Source: Rhizobacter terrae (GTDB lineage Bacteria; Pseudomonadota; Gammaproteobacteria; Burkholderiales; Burkholderiaceae_C). Taken from it: 64,000 nt of DNA. The notes beneath the pieces are model-generated. The model was not told where the DNA came from, did not search any database, and saw only the letters and a list, made by a program, of their open reading frames with translations. Location: assembly GCF_003852895.1 (NCBI RefSeq), contig NZ_QUSW01000007.1, positions 295,411 to 359,410 of the forward strand, read 5' to 3'. The position numbers and the translations under genes were made by a program. Positions 8,139 through 16,166 of the stretch are shown in pieces (the stretch's first letter is position 1; the number at the start of each line of letters is the position of its first letter).

Positions 8139-8999
8139 ATGCTGACACTCCTCTTCGACGGCATCGCCTACGGCATGCTGCTGTTCGTGCTCGCGGTCGG
8201 GCTGGCCGTGACGCTGGGCCTGATGAACTTCATCAACCTCGCGCACGGCGCCTTCGCCATGGCCGGTGGCTACATCACCGTGCTGCTGATGAACCGGCTG
8301 GGCGTGCCGTTCCTGGCGACGCTGCCGCTGGCCTTCCTGCTCACCGCCGCGCTCGGCGCGCTGCTGGAACGCACGCTGTACCGGCCGATGTACGCCAAGC
8401 CGCACCTGGACCAGGTGCTGTTCTCCATCGGCCTGGTGTTCATGTCGGTGTCGGCGGTGGACTACTTCATCGGCTCGCAGCAGCAGATCATCCAGCTGCC
8501 GACCTGGCTGCAGGGCCGCTTCGATTTCGAATTCGTCGGTATCGGCAAGTACAGGCTCTTCATCGTGGTGCTGTGCGCGCTGCTCACCATCGCCTTGCAG
8601 ACCGTGTTGTCGCGTACACGCTTCGGCAGCCGTCTGCGCGCGTCGGTGGACGACCCGCGCGTCGCCTCGGGCCTGGGCATCAACGTGAACCAGGTCTTCC
8701 TGCTGACCTTCGCCGTGGGCTCCGGACTCGCGGGCCTGGGTGGCGCACTGGGCGCCGAAGTGCTGGGCCTCACGCCGGACTTCCCGCTGAAGTTCATGAT
8801 CTATTTCCTCATCGTGGTGTCGGTGGGCGGCACCACCACCATCACCGGGCCGCTGCTGGCCGCGCTGCTGCTGGGCGTGGCCGACGTGTTCGGCAAGTAC
8901 TACGTGCCCAAGCTGGGCGCCTTCATCGTCTACACGCTGATGATCGTCATCCTGACTTTCCGTCCGCAGGGCCTGTTCGGACGGGCGGCCACCAAATGA
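8139..8999 (+). CDS. ABC importer permease, LivH type
   Basis: A 286-aa inner-membrane protein with about eight hydrophobic segments. It contains the family signature GLMNFINLAHGAFAMAGGY near the N-terminus and the EAA-like cytoplasmic loop around VDDPRVASGLGINVN. It starts 16 bp after the binding-protein gene and its stop overlaps the next start as ATGA (8996-8999), showing operon organisation and coupled translation. Confidence 0.93.
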   Translation: MLTLLFDGIAYGMLLFVLAVGLAVTLGLMNFINLAHGAFAMAGGYITVLLMNRLGVPFLATLPLAFLLTAALGALLERTLYRPMYAKPHLDQVLFSIGLVFMSVSAVDYFIGSQQQIIQLPTWLQGRFDFEFVGIGKYRLFIVVLCALLTIALQTVLSRTRFGSRLRASVDDPRVASGLGINVNQVFLLTFAVGSGLAGLGGALGAEVLGLTPDFPLKFMIYFLIVVSVGGTTTITGPLLAALLLGVADVFGKYYVPKLGAFIVYTLMIVILTFRPQGLFGRAATK

Positions 9000-9961
9000 C
9001 GGCATCGCCTTCCGTCGCTCAAAGCCTGGCCGCGCAATCGCGCTGGCGCTGGTGGGAGATCGCCCTGGGCGTGGCGGCGCTGGCCTCGTGGTGGCTGGTG
9101 GGCGAGCATGCCTTGCTGGCCAACGAGATCGCCATCCTCGCGTTGTTCGCGGTCTCGCTGGACCTGATCCTCGGCTATGCGGGCATCGTGTCGCTCGGGC
9201 ATGCGGCCTTCTTCGGCTTCGGGGCTTACACGGCGGCGCTGTTCGCCAAGCACGTGATGCCCGATCCGCTGGTGGGGCTGGTGGTGGCCATCGCAGCGGC
9301 GACGCTGCTGGGGCTGGTGTGCAGCCTGCTCATCCTGCGGGGCTCCGACCTCACCCGCCTGATGGTCACGCTCGGCGTGGCGCTGGTGCTGTTCGAACTG
9401 GCCAACAAGCTGGACTGGCTCACGGGCGGCATCGACGGCCTGCAAGGCGTCACCATCGCCCCGCTGCTTGGGCGATTCGAGTTCGACCTGTATGGCCGCG
9501 TGGCGTACGGGTACAGCCTGGCGGTGCTGGTCGTGGCCTTGCTGATCGCGCGGCGCGTGGTGCACTCGCCCTTCGGCGTGTCGCTCAAGGCGCTGCGCGA
9601 CAACCGGCTGCGCGCCACCAGCATCGGGATGGATGTGCACATGCGGCTCGTGGCCGTCTACGCCCTCGCCGCGGCACTGGCGGGCGCATCCGGAGCACTG
9701 CTGGCGCAGACCACCGGCTTCGCCTCGCTGGACGTGCTGGACTTCCACCGCAGCGCGGACGTGCTGCTGGTGCTGGTGATCGGCGGCACGGGCTATCTCT
9801 ACGGCGGCATCTTCGGTGCCATCGCCTTCAAGCTGCTGCACGACCTCATCTCCGCCTGGACGCCGCAGTACTGGACCTTCTGGCTGGGCCTGTTCCTGGT
9901 GCTGCTGGTGATGGTGGGACGCGAGCGCCTCGTGCGGCCGTGGACATGGTGGAGGCGTTGA
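8996..9961 (+). CDS. ABC importer permease, LivM type
   Basis: A 321-aa inner-membrane permease from ATG 8996. The motif LGYAGIVSLGHAAFFGFGAY is typical of LivM-like subunits, and the loop LKALRDNRLRATSIGMDV is the ATPase-contacting EAA loop. It pairs with the LivH-type subunit to form the channel. The stop TGA shares its last base with the start of the following ATPase gene at 9961. Confidence 0.93.
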   Translation: MTASPSVAQSLAAQSRWRWWEIALGVAALASWWLVGEHALLANEIAILALFAVSLDLILGYAGIVSLGHAAFFGFGAYTAALFAKHVMPDPLVGLVVAIAAATLLGLVCSLLILRGSDLTRLMVTLGVALVLFELANKLDWLTGGIDGLQGVTIAPLLGRFEFDLYGRVAYGYSLAVLVVALLIARRVVHSPFGVSLKALRDNRLRATSIGMDVHMRLVAVYALAAALAGASGALLAQTTGFASLDVLDFHRSADVLLVLVIGGTGYLYGGIFGAIAFKLLHDLISAWTPQYWTFWLGLFLVLLVMVGRERLVRPWTWWRR

Positions 9962-10719
9962 TGAGCACGGTGCTGGAAACCCGCTCGCTGGTGAAGCGCT
10001 TCGGCGGCCTCGTCGCCACCAACGAGGTGTCGCTGAAGGTCGAGAAGGGCGCGCGCCACGCGCTCATCGGGCCCAATGGCGCGGGCAAGACCACGCTCAT
10101 CAACCTGCTGACCGGCGTGCTGGAGCCGAGCTCCGGCAGCATCCGCCTGGATGGTGTCGACATCACGAAGCTCGCTGCGCACAAGCGCGTGCGGCGAGGC
10201 ATCGTGCGCACCTTCCAGATCAACCAGCTCTTCAGCGAACTGACGCCGCTCACCTCGCTGGCGTTGACCGTTTCTGCGCAGCAAGGGCTGAGCGCGAGGT
10301 GGTGGCAGCCGCTGGGCCGCAACGGGCAGGTCGTCGTCGAGTGCGAACGCCTGCTGCGGCAGTTCCGCCTCGACGACGTGATGGACCAGAAGGTGTCGCA
10401 ACTCGCCTACGGCAAGCGGCGGCTGCTGGAGATCGCCACTGCCATCGCCTGCAAGCCGCGCGTGCTGCTGCTGGACGAGCCGGTGGCCGGCGTGCCCGAA
10501 GGCGAGCGGCAGGAGATCTTCGACACCATCGGTGCCTTGCCCGAGGACGTGTCGGTGCTGCTCATCGAACACGACATGGACCTCGTCTTCAACTACGCGC
10601 GCACGGTGTCGGTGCTGGTCAACGGCGCGGTGTTCGCGGAAGGGGACGTGCAGTCCATCTCGCGCGACCCGCGGGTGAAGGCGGTGTACCTGGGCGAGTC
10701 CGGAGGCGCACATGGCTGA
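9961..10719 (+). CDS. ABC importer ATPase, LivG type
   Basis: A 252-aa ATPase. Walker A is GPNGAGKTT, Walker B is RVLLLDEP, followed by the family-specific VAGVPEGE and the H-loop IEHDMDLVF. The signature segment reads LAYGKRRLLEIA instead of the classic LSGGQ, normal for LivG proteins. Its 3' end overlaps the LivF-type gene by eight bases. Confidence 0.93.
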   Translation: MSTVLETRSLVKRFGGLVATNEVSLKVEKGARHALIGPNGAGKTTLINLLTGVLEPSSGSIRLDGVDITKLAAHKRVRRGIVRTFQINQLFSELTPLTSLALTVSAQQGLSARWWQPLGRNGQVVVECERLLRQFRLDDVMDQKVSQLAYGKRRLLEIATAIACKPRVLLLDEPVAGVPEGERQEIFDTIGALPEDVSVLLIEHDMDLVFNYARTVSVLVNGAVFAEGDVQSISRDPRVKAVYLGESGGAHG

Positions 10720-11419
10720 GCTGCTGCGCGTGGAGTCGCTGAAGTCCGGCTACGGCGAAGCGGTGGTGGTGCAGGGCATCTCGGTGTCGCTGCAAGCGGG
10801 CCAGTCGCTCGCACTGCTGGGCCGCAATGGCACGGGCAAGACGACCTTCCTCAACACGCTGGTGGGCGCGACTCGCCGGCATGCGGGGCGCATCTTCCTC
10901 GGGAGTGTGGAGCTGAGCACGTTGCCGCCGCATCGCCGTGCCGAAGCCGGCATCGGCTGGGTGCCGCAGGAGCGCAACATCTTCAAGTCGCTGACGGTGG
11001 AGGAGAACCTCACCGCGGTGGCGCGCCCCGGGCCGTGGACGGTCCAGCGGGCCTACGAGATGTTTCCGCGCTTGCAGGAGCGCCGCGCCAACATGGGCAA
11101 CCAGCTGTCGGGCGGTGAACAGCAGATGCTCGCCGTCGCGCGTGCGCTGGTGCTCAACCCGAAGCTGCTGCTGCTGGATGAACCGCTGGAAGGCCTGGCG
11201 CCCATCATCGTCGAAGAGCTGCTGCGCTCCATCGCACGCGTGGTCCGCGAAGAGGGCATGTCGGCCATCATCGTGGAGCAGAACCCGCGCATGATCCTGC
11301 CCATCACGCAGCGCGCCGTCGTGCTCGACCGGGGCGCGGTGGTGCATGAAGGCGACAGCGATGCGCTGTTGGCGGATTCGTCGCAGCTCGACCGCTGGCT
11401 GGCGGTGTCGCGGGGGTGA
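10712..11419 (+). CDS. ABC importer ATPase, LivF type
   Basis: A 235-aa ATPase with Walker A GRNGTGKTT, ABC signature LSGGEQQMLAVARAL, Walker B KLLLLDEPLEGLAP and the H-loop region replaced by VEQNPRM, where the usual His of LivF is Asn; many LivF-type subunits carry N or H here. A GGAGG site precedes the ATG. It ends the importer operon and converges on the DUF5063 gene after 13 bp. Confidence 0.92.
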   Translation: MAELLRVESLKSGYGEAVVVQGISVSLQAGQSLALLGRNGTGKTTFLNTLVGATRRHAGRIFLGSVELSTLPPHRRAEAGIGWVPQERNIFKSLTVEENLTAVARPGPWTVQRAYEMFPRLQERRANMGNQLSGGEQQMLAVARALVLNPKLLLLDEPLEGLAPIIVEELLRSIARVVREEGMSAIIVEQNPRMILPITQRAVVLDRGAVVHEGDSDALLADSSQLDRWLAVSRG

Positions 11420-11432
11420 GCGGGTCGTGGGG

Positions 11433-11957
11433 TCAGTCCCCGCTGCAAAGGCCGGTTGGGTCTTCCTGGGCCAGGTAGCAATGCAAGGCGCGGATGGCTG
11501 ACGAGGCGTGCTCGCCCCAGTGCACCTGGAAGTTGAAGCCCCATTCCCACAGCGCATCGTCGACCAATCCGGCCGCATGCAGTTGCAGGCCGCGGGCGAG
11601 GTGCCTGTAGATGTCCACGAGGTCGTCGGCGAGATCGCCAACCACCGGTTCATCCTGCGGCACCAGGGGGCTGAAGATCTCGCTGTAGTGCTGCAGCGGA
11701 ATGGCTGCGGCACGCAGCCGCACCGCTGAGAGTGCGACCGTCATGTCGACCGCCTGTTCCTCGCTGCGCGGCGACACGTGCTCGCTCCACGGTTGCGGCA
11801 TGGCCAGCGCCGCGGTGTAGACAGCGACCACCTGCCGCAAGGCCACCGGCGCCGTCAACGGCCCGGCATCGCTGGTGCCATCGGCCCACTCGACAAAGCG
11901 CCGGGCTTGCGCACTGAAGCGGTCCGCCACGAGCTTGCGATGGGCACGCAGATCCAT
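11433..11957 (-). CDS. DUF5063 family protein
   Basis: A 174-aa soluble protein beginning MDLRAHRKLVADRF; a TTG at 11978 would add seven residues. The central DDLVDIYRHLARGL and the terminal WEWGFNFQVHWGEHASSAIRALH are the conserved parts of this family. Function is unknown. It lies convergent to the importer operon and downstream of the IclR regulator gene on the same strand, separated from it by an 11-bp-stem hairpin. Confidence 0.8.
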   Translation of the reverse strand: MDLRAHRKLVADRFSAQARRFVEWADGTSDAGPLTAPVALRQVVAVYTAALAMPQPWSEHVSPRSEEQAVDMTVALSAVRLRAAAIPLQHYSEIFSPLVPQDEPVVGDLADDLVDIYRHLARGLQLHAAGLVDDALWEWGFNFQVHWGEHASSAIRALHCYLAQEDPTGLCSGD

Positions 11958-12040
11958 GCGCAAGAGCCTACACGACAAGGTCCGTGCGGCAGTGCAATCA
12001 CACCATCGGCAACGGGACGTCCGTCACGGCCGAGGTCACA

Positions 12041-12068
12041 TCGCGAGGCCTCTCCCGAGGCCTCGCGA
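12041..12068 (-). terminator. Strong 11-bp hairpin after the IclR gene
   Basis: TCGCGAGGCCT (12041-12051) and AGGCCTCGCGA (12058-12068) form a perfect stem with loop CTCCCG, nine bases beyond the iclR stop on the minus strand. No T-run follows, so it may be a Rho-assisted or 3'-stabilising structure instead of a classic intrinsic terminator. Confidence 0.5.
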
Positions 12069-12076
12069 CCTCAGGA

Positions 12077-12931
12077 TCACAGCACCGTGCGCAGGCTGGC
12101 CTGGGCCTGCAGCAGGGCCGGCAGGCAATCGTTCACGAGCTGGTCCATGCTCACGCGGGCGGCATGCACGCTGATGTTCATGGCGGCCAGCACTTCACCG
12201 CGGTAGCTCTTGAGCGGCACGCTGATCGTGCGCAGGCCGAGCTCCAGCTCCTGGTCCACCGTCGCATAGCCCTGCTGGCGCGCACGGGCGATCTCTGCTC
12301 GCAGGCGCTCGGGGTTGGTGATGGTGCTGGGCGTGAGCGGCGCGAAGGTCTGCTTGGCGATCCATGCATCCAGGTCGGCCTGGGGCAGCGAGGACAGCAG
12401 CACGCGGCCGTTGGCCGTGCAGTAGGCCGGCACGCGCGTGCCTGGCTGCAGCGTGGACGACACCACGCGGCCGGCGCTGGTCGCAGCGATGCAGATGACA
12501 TCGGCGCCTTCGAGCACGCCGGCCGACGACGCTTCCTTCAGGCCATAGGCCAGCTTGTGCAGCTCGGGCTGCACGATGCGCGGCAGGCGGGCCGAGTGCA
12601 TGTAGCTCTGGCCCAGGCGCAGCACCTTGGGCGTCAGCGCGTACATCTTGCGGTCGCTGGTGACGTAGCCGAGGTACTCGAGCGTGATCAGGTAGCGGCG
12701 TGCCGCGGCGCGCGTCAGGCCGCACAGCGAGGCGACCTCGGTCATCGTCAGGCGCGGACGGTCCTGGTCGAAGGCGGAGATGACGGCCAGGCCTTTTTCA
12801 AGACCGGCAATCAGGTCGCGCTTTTGAGGGCCGGGCTTGGGTGCGGTGGCTGCCGTGGTAGCGATACCAGCAACGGCGGTGGAATCGGAAACGACGTCGG
12901 TTTCGACGTCGTTGCGGTCGAATGCGTTCAT
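12077..12931 (-). CDS. pcaR: IclR-family regulator of the PcaR/PcaU/PobR group
   Basis: A 284-aa protein from ATG 12931 (GGGAG upstream). After a variable N-terminus of about 45 residues comes LIAGLEKGLAVISAFD, then a winged helix-turn-helix (TMTEVASLCGLTRAAARRYL) and the IclR effector domain with TANGRVLLSS. The LxxGLEKGLxVI pattern and RRYLxTLxxLGYV are typical of beta-ketoadipate regulators, which use 3-oxoadipate or protocatechuate-type effectors. The pcaIJF operon lies about 5 kb away on the same strand. The symbol is by family and context; a related PobR-type role cannot be excluded. Confidence 0.8.
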   Translation of the reverse strand: MNAFDRNDVETDVVSDSTAVAGIATTAATAPKPGPQKRDLIAGLEKGLAVISAFDQDRPRLTMTEVASLCGLTRAAARRYLITLEYLGYVTSDRKMYALTPKVLRLGQSYMHSARLPRIVQPELHKLAYGLKEASSAGVLEGADVICIAATSAGRVVSSTLQPGTRVPAYCTANGRVLLSSLPQADLDAWIAKQTFAPLTPSTITNPERLRAEIARARQQGYATVDQELELGLRTISVPLKSYRGEVLAAMNISVHAARVSMDQLVNDCLPALLQAQASLRTVL

Positions 12932-12981
12932 GGGTGGACTCCCGTTGATTGGGGCGTTGTTCGCCCGTTCACTGCGCAAAT

Positions 12982-13088
12982 GGACCGTGTCGGTCCGTTC
13001 AGCGCACGAATCTACCCAGAAACCGTTTCCAGAGTGTTCGCCCAACAAACCTTGGTGCGATTAACGTTCATACCGCACGACCGTGCGG
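12982..13088 (-). promoter_or_regulatory. iclR upstream region with several dyads, one PcaR-box-like
   Basis: Three elements lie upstream of the iclR ATG: GGACC-GTGTC-GGTCC at 12982-12996; a site at 13055-13069 that reads GAACGTTAATCGCAC on the minus strand; and CCGCAC-GACC-GTGCGG at 13073-13088. The middle one matches 12 of 15 bases of the Pseudomonas putida PcaR site as I recall it (GTTCGATAATCGCAC). Autoregulation of the regulator is the simplest reading. Confidence 0.5.
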
Positions 13089-13167
13089 GGTTATCTACAC
13101 TGGGAAAGAGGACCTTCCCGTCCGTAAAACTACGCACTGCGGCGCAGCAATTCTTCAGGCGAACGTT

Positions 13168-14193
13168 TCACGCGACCGGGTGGGCGTGCGCGCCGGCCAG
13201 GAGGGCATCCATGGCGATGGCCTGGTTCAGCGAATCGTCCATGCCGAAGCGCAGTGCGCATTCTCCGCGCGCAGCCGCCTCGAAGTGTTCGACCATCATC
13301 GCGTACGGATCGCAAATGGCAAAGCGTTCCACTTCGTCGCCGATGTGCAGCTCGGTCTGCACCCCCTTGCTCGCGAATGGAATCGGCAGGCGTAGGATGC
13401 CGTCCTCGCACAGGGCCTCGAAGTGGCAGAAGAAGGGCAGCGAGAAGGAGCTGTCGAGGTGGCCCAGCACGCGGCCCGAGGCGGTCTCGAAGCCCAGCAC
13501 CGCATGCGCGGCATGGTCCACGCTGCCGCCTTCGTAGAGCGAGGGATCGGTGAGGCGCGACACCACGCTCATCACCTTCGGCTCGGCCTGCGTGACCAGC
13601 CGCATGATGCTCAGCGGATAGCAACCCAGGTCGTACAGCGCGCCGCCGCCGAGCTTCGGGTCCCACCGGCAGTCACCCATGTCGCGCAGCGAGTAGGTGA
13701 AGCTGCCGCGCATCCACTTCAGCGGACCCAGGCGGCCGCTGGCCAGCACCTCTCGCAGGCGGTCGATCTGCGGATGGAAGCGGTACATGAAGGCTTCCAT
13801 CACGAGCTTGCCGGTGGCCTCGCTCGCGGCCTTCATCTGCGCGACTTCATCGGCATTCAGCGCCAGCGGCTTCTCGCACAACACATGCTTGCCGGCATGC
13901 ATCGCGCGGATGCTCCAGGGCGCGTGGCCGTGGTTGGGCAAGGCGTTGTAGATGGCGTCGACGTCGTCGCGCTCGATCAGGCCTTCGTAGCTGGTGACGT
14001 TGGCGATGCCATGCGTCTTCGCGTACGCCGCGCCGCGTGCCTCGTCGCGGCAGCCCACCGCCACGATCTCGCTGCGCGTCGCGCGCAAGGCCGGAATGAG
14101 TGCGGAGCCCGCGATGCGTGCGGCGCCGAGGATGCCCCAGCGAAGCGGCCTGGATGTGCTCATGATGGACGTGGGATGGATGAAGGCCGCCAT
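13168..14193 (-). CDS. Gfo/Idh/MocA-family NAD(P)-dependent oxidoreductase
   Basis: About 341 aa from ATG 14193, which has AAGGGA nine bases upstream; ATG 14163 (MSTSRPLRWG) is an alternative start. The Rossmann segment RWGILGAARIAGSALIPAL is at the N-terminus, followed by the family EKPLALNADE (catalytic Lys in EKP) and a C-terminal beta-sheet domain. Such enzymes oxidise or reduce sugars, inositols or dihydrodiols; the form resembles trans-1,2-dihydrobenzene-diol dehydrogenase relatives. Its gene stands alone between the IclR promoter region and an Lrp gene; substrate unknown. Confidence 0.88.
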   Translation of the reverse strand: MAAFIHPTSIMSTSRPLRWGILGAARIAGSALIPALRATRSEIVAVGCRDEARGAAYAKTHGIANVTSYEGLIERDDVDAIYNALPNHGHAPWSIRAMHAGKHVLCEKPLALNADEVAQMKAASEATGKLVMEAFMYRFHPQIDRLREVLASGRLGPLKWMRGSFTYSLRDMGDCRWDPKLGGGALYDLGCYPLSIMRLVTQAEPKVMSVVSRLTDPSLYEGGSVDHAAHAVLGFETASGRVLGHLDSSFSLPFFCHFEALCEDGILRLPIPFASKGVQTELHIGDEVERFAICDPYAMMVEHFEAAARGECALRFGMDDSLNQAIAMDALLAGAHAHPVA

Positions 14194-14244
14194 GATGCGC
14201 GATCCCTTCGCCCATCGCGCGGGTGACATGCAGGGTTCGTGCGA

Positions 14245-14724
14245 TCAGGGGCCGAGGTCGACGGGCAGCGGCGCGGCGGCCTTCACTTCCTCCATGCAGA
14301 TCATCGAGCGCACGTCGTCCACGCCGGGCACCTGCATGAGCTGGTCGGTGAGGAACTGCGACAGGCTCTTCAGGTCGCGCGCCACCACCTTGAGCAGGTA
14401 GTCGTAGTCGCCCGACACGGTGTGGCATTCGAGGATCTGCGGGAAGTCGCGGATGCTGGCCTCGATCTCGCGCACACGGCCGAACTGGCCGCCATCGATG
14501 TTCAGGCTCACGTAGGCCATCGCGCCCAGCCCCAGCGATTCGGGCTGCACCTGCGCGCGGTAGCTGCGGATCACGCCGCGGTCTTCCAGCGAGCGCACCC
14601 GGCGAAAGCACTGCGGCGCCGAGAGATGCACCTTGGCGGAAATGTCGACGTTCGAGGCACGGCCATCGGCCTGCAGCACATCAAGAATCTTGCGGTCAAG
14701 ACTGTCGAGAGGGATTTGGCTCAT
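14245..14724 (-). CDS. Lrp/AsnC-family regulator divergent to rocD
   Basis: A 159-aa protein from ATG 14724 (GGCGGAT upstream). The N-terminal helix-turn-helix (LDRKILDVLQADGRASNVDIS, RRVRSLEDRGVI) is followed by an RAM ligand-binding domain with VSGDYDYLLKVVARDL. It is divergent from ornithine aminotransferase with a 132-bp gap, so local control of rocD in response to ornithine, arginine or another amino acid is likely. Confidence 0.9.
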   Translation of the reverse strand: MSQIPLDSLDRKILDVLQADGRASNVDISAKVHLSAPQCFRRVRSLEDRGVIRSYRAQVQPESLGLGAMAYVSLNIDGGQFGRVREIEASIRDFPQILECHTVSGDYDYLLKVVARDLKSLSQFLTDQLMQVPGVDDVRSMICMEEVKAAAPLPVDLGP

Positions 14725-14773
14725 GATGATCCGCCCATGGGGGAACGAATCATGCGTCATTTGGCGGCCAGGT

Positions 14774-14822
14774 GCAATATTTGGAACGCATATTTCGCGG
14801 CTTGAGGCCTAGACTTCGGTCT
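14774..14822 (+). promoter_or_regulatory. Candidate Lrp-type sites and UUCG hairpin before rocD
   Basis: AT-rich near-repeats GCAATATTT (14774-14782) and GCATATTTC (14788-14796) stand out in a GC-rich background between the divergent lrp and rocD genes. A short stem AGAC-TTCG-GTCT follows at 14811-14822, probably in the rocD leader. Lrp-type sites are degenerate, so the assignment is tentative. Confidence 0.35.
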
Positions 14823-14856
14823 GAAGCGATTTTTGTAATCAAAACAAGGACTTGCC

Positions 14857-16140
14857 ATGACCACCGCCGCCCGCGCAGCCGCACTTTCCGCCCGTGCCGC
14901 GCAGCCCCAGGCCGACGCCATCGCGCTCGAGAACCGCCACGGCGCGCACAACTACCACCCCCTGCCGGTCGTGCTCACGCGAGGCAAGGGCGTCTACCTG
15001 TTCGATGAGGACGGCCGCCGCTACCTGGACATGATGTCGGCCTACTCCGCCGTGAGCTTCGGCCACTCGCACCCGGAACTGGTGGCCGCACTGACCGACC
15101 AGGCCGGCAAGCTGGCCATCACCAGCCGCGCCTTCCACACCGACCGCCTCGGGCCCTTCCTGGAGCTGCTGTGCCGCATGACCGGCATGGACCGCGCCCT
15201 GCCCATGAACAGCGGCGCCGAAGCGGTGGAAACGGCCATCAAGGCCGCGCGCAAGTGGGCCTACAAGGTCAAGGGCGTGCCCGAGGGGCAGGCCCACATC
15301 ATCGCTGCGCAGGGCAACTTCGCCGGCCGCACGACCACCATCGTGGGCTTCTCCACCGAGGCCCAGTACCGCGACGGCTTCGGGCCGTTCGCGCCGGGCT
15401 TTTCCACCGTGCCCTTCGGCGATGCGGATGCGCTGGAGGCAGCCATCACCCCGAACACCGCGGCCTTCATCGTCGAGCCCATCCAGGGCGAGGCCGGCAT
15501 CGTGGTGCCGCCGGCGGGCTACCTGAAGAAGGTGCGCGAGATCTGCACCAAGCACAACGTGCTGATGATCTGCGACGAGGTGCAGACCGGCCTGGGTCGT
15601 ACCGGGCGCATCCTGGCCTGCGACCATGAAGGCATCCGCCCCGACGGCCTCACGCTGGGCAAGGCGCTCGGCGGCGGGCTGCTGCCGGTCAGTGCCTTCC
15701 TGGCGCGCGAGGACGTGATGGCGCAGTTCACGCCCGGCGACCATGGCTCCACCTTCGGCGGCAACCCGCTGTCGGCGGCCGTGGGTGAGGCGGCGCTCAA
15801 GCTGCTGGAGCGCGAGCAGCTCGCCCGCCGCGCGCACGACCAGGGCGAGTACCTGATGGCGCAACTGGGCAAGCTCCACCACCCTGCCATCACCGACATC
15901 CGCGGCAAGGGGCTGCTGGTGGGCGTGGAGATCGACCCGAAGTTCGCCAGTGCGCGCGCGGTCTGCGAGGGGCTGATGGCCGAAGGCATCCTCAGCAAGG
16001 ACACGCACGGCACGGTGGTGCGCTTCGCGCCGCCGCTCGTCATCGAGCGCGAGCAGATTGATTTCGCGGTGGCGGCCGTCCAGCGCGTGCTGAAGGCGCT
16101 GGAGAGCAAGGCCAAGGTGCGCGAGACGGAAACCGTCTGA
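14857..16140 (+). CDS. rocD: Ornithine--oxo-acid transaminase
   Basis: A 427-aa class III PLP aminotransferase. It has the ornithine-aminotransferase pattern YSAVSFGHSHPELVAAL, MNSGAEAVETAIK, the EPIQGEAGIVVPP segment, the PLP aspartate in LMICDEVQTGLGRTG and the Schiff-base lysine K269 in LTLGKALGGG. It converts ornithine plus 2-oxoglutarate to glutamate semialdehyde, linking arginine and ornithine catabolism to proline and glutamate. AAGGAC precedes the ATG. Controlled presumably by the divergent Lrp protein. Confidence 0.93.
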   Translation: MTTAARAAALSARAAQPQADAIALENRHGAHNYHPLPVVLTRGKGVYLFDEDGRRYLDMMSAYSAVSFGHSHPELVAALTDQAGKLAITSRAFHTDRLGPFLELLCRMTGMDRALPMNSGAEAVETAIKAARKWAYKVKGVPEGQAHIIAAQGNFAGRTTTIVGFSTEAQYRDGFGPFAPGFSTVPFGDADALEAAITPNTAAFIVEPIQGEAGIVVPPAGYLKKVREICTKHNVLMICDEVQTGLGRTGRILACDHEGIRPDGLTLGKALGGGLLPVSAFLAREDVMAQFTPGDHGSTFGGNPLSAAVGEAALKLLEREQLARRAHDQGEYLMAQLGKLHHPAITDIRGKGLLVGVEIDPKFASARAVCEGLMAEGILSKDTHGTVVRFAPPLVIEREQIDFAVAAVQRVLKALESKAKVRETETV

Positions 16141-16145
16141 CGCGT

Positions 16146-16161
16146 CATCCCGTTTGGGATG
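16146..16161. terminator. Short hairpin between convergent genes
   Basis: CATCCC-GTTT-GGGATG forms a perfect six-base-pair stem in the 26-bp gap between the rocD stop and the 3' end of the minus-strand membrane gene. No T-run follows on either strand; a weak bidirectional terminator is possible. Confidence 0.35.
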
Positions 16162-16166
16162 CTGTG

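Noticed and set aside
11429-11441. GGGG-TCAGT-CCCC stem between livF and the DUF5063 gene
   Set aside because: Only four base pairs, no T-run, and it overlaps the end of a coding region; chance in this base composition.
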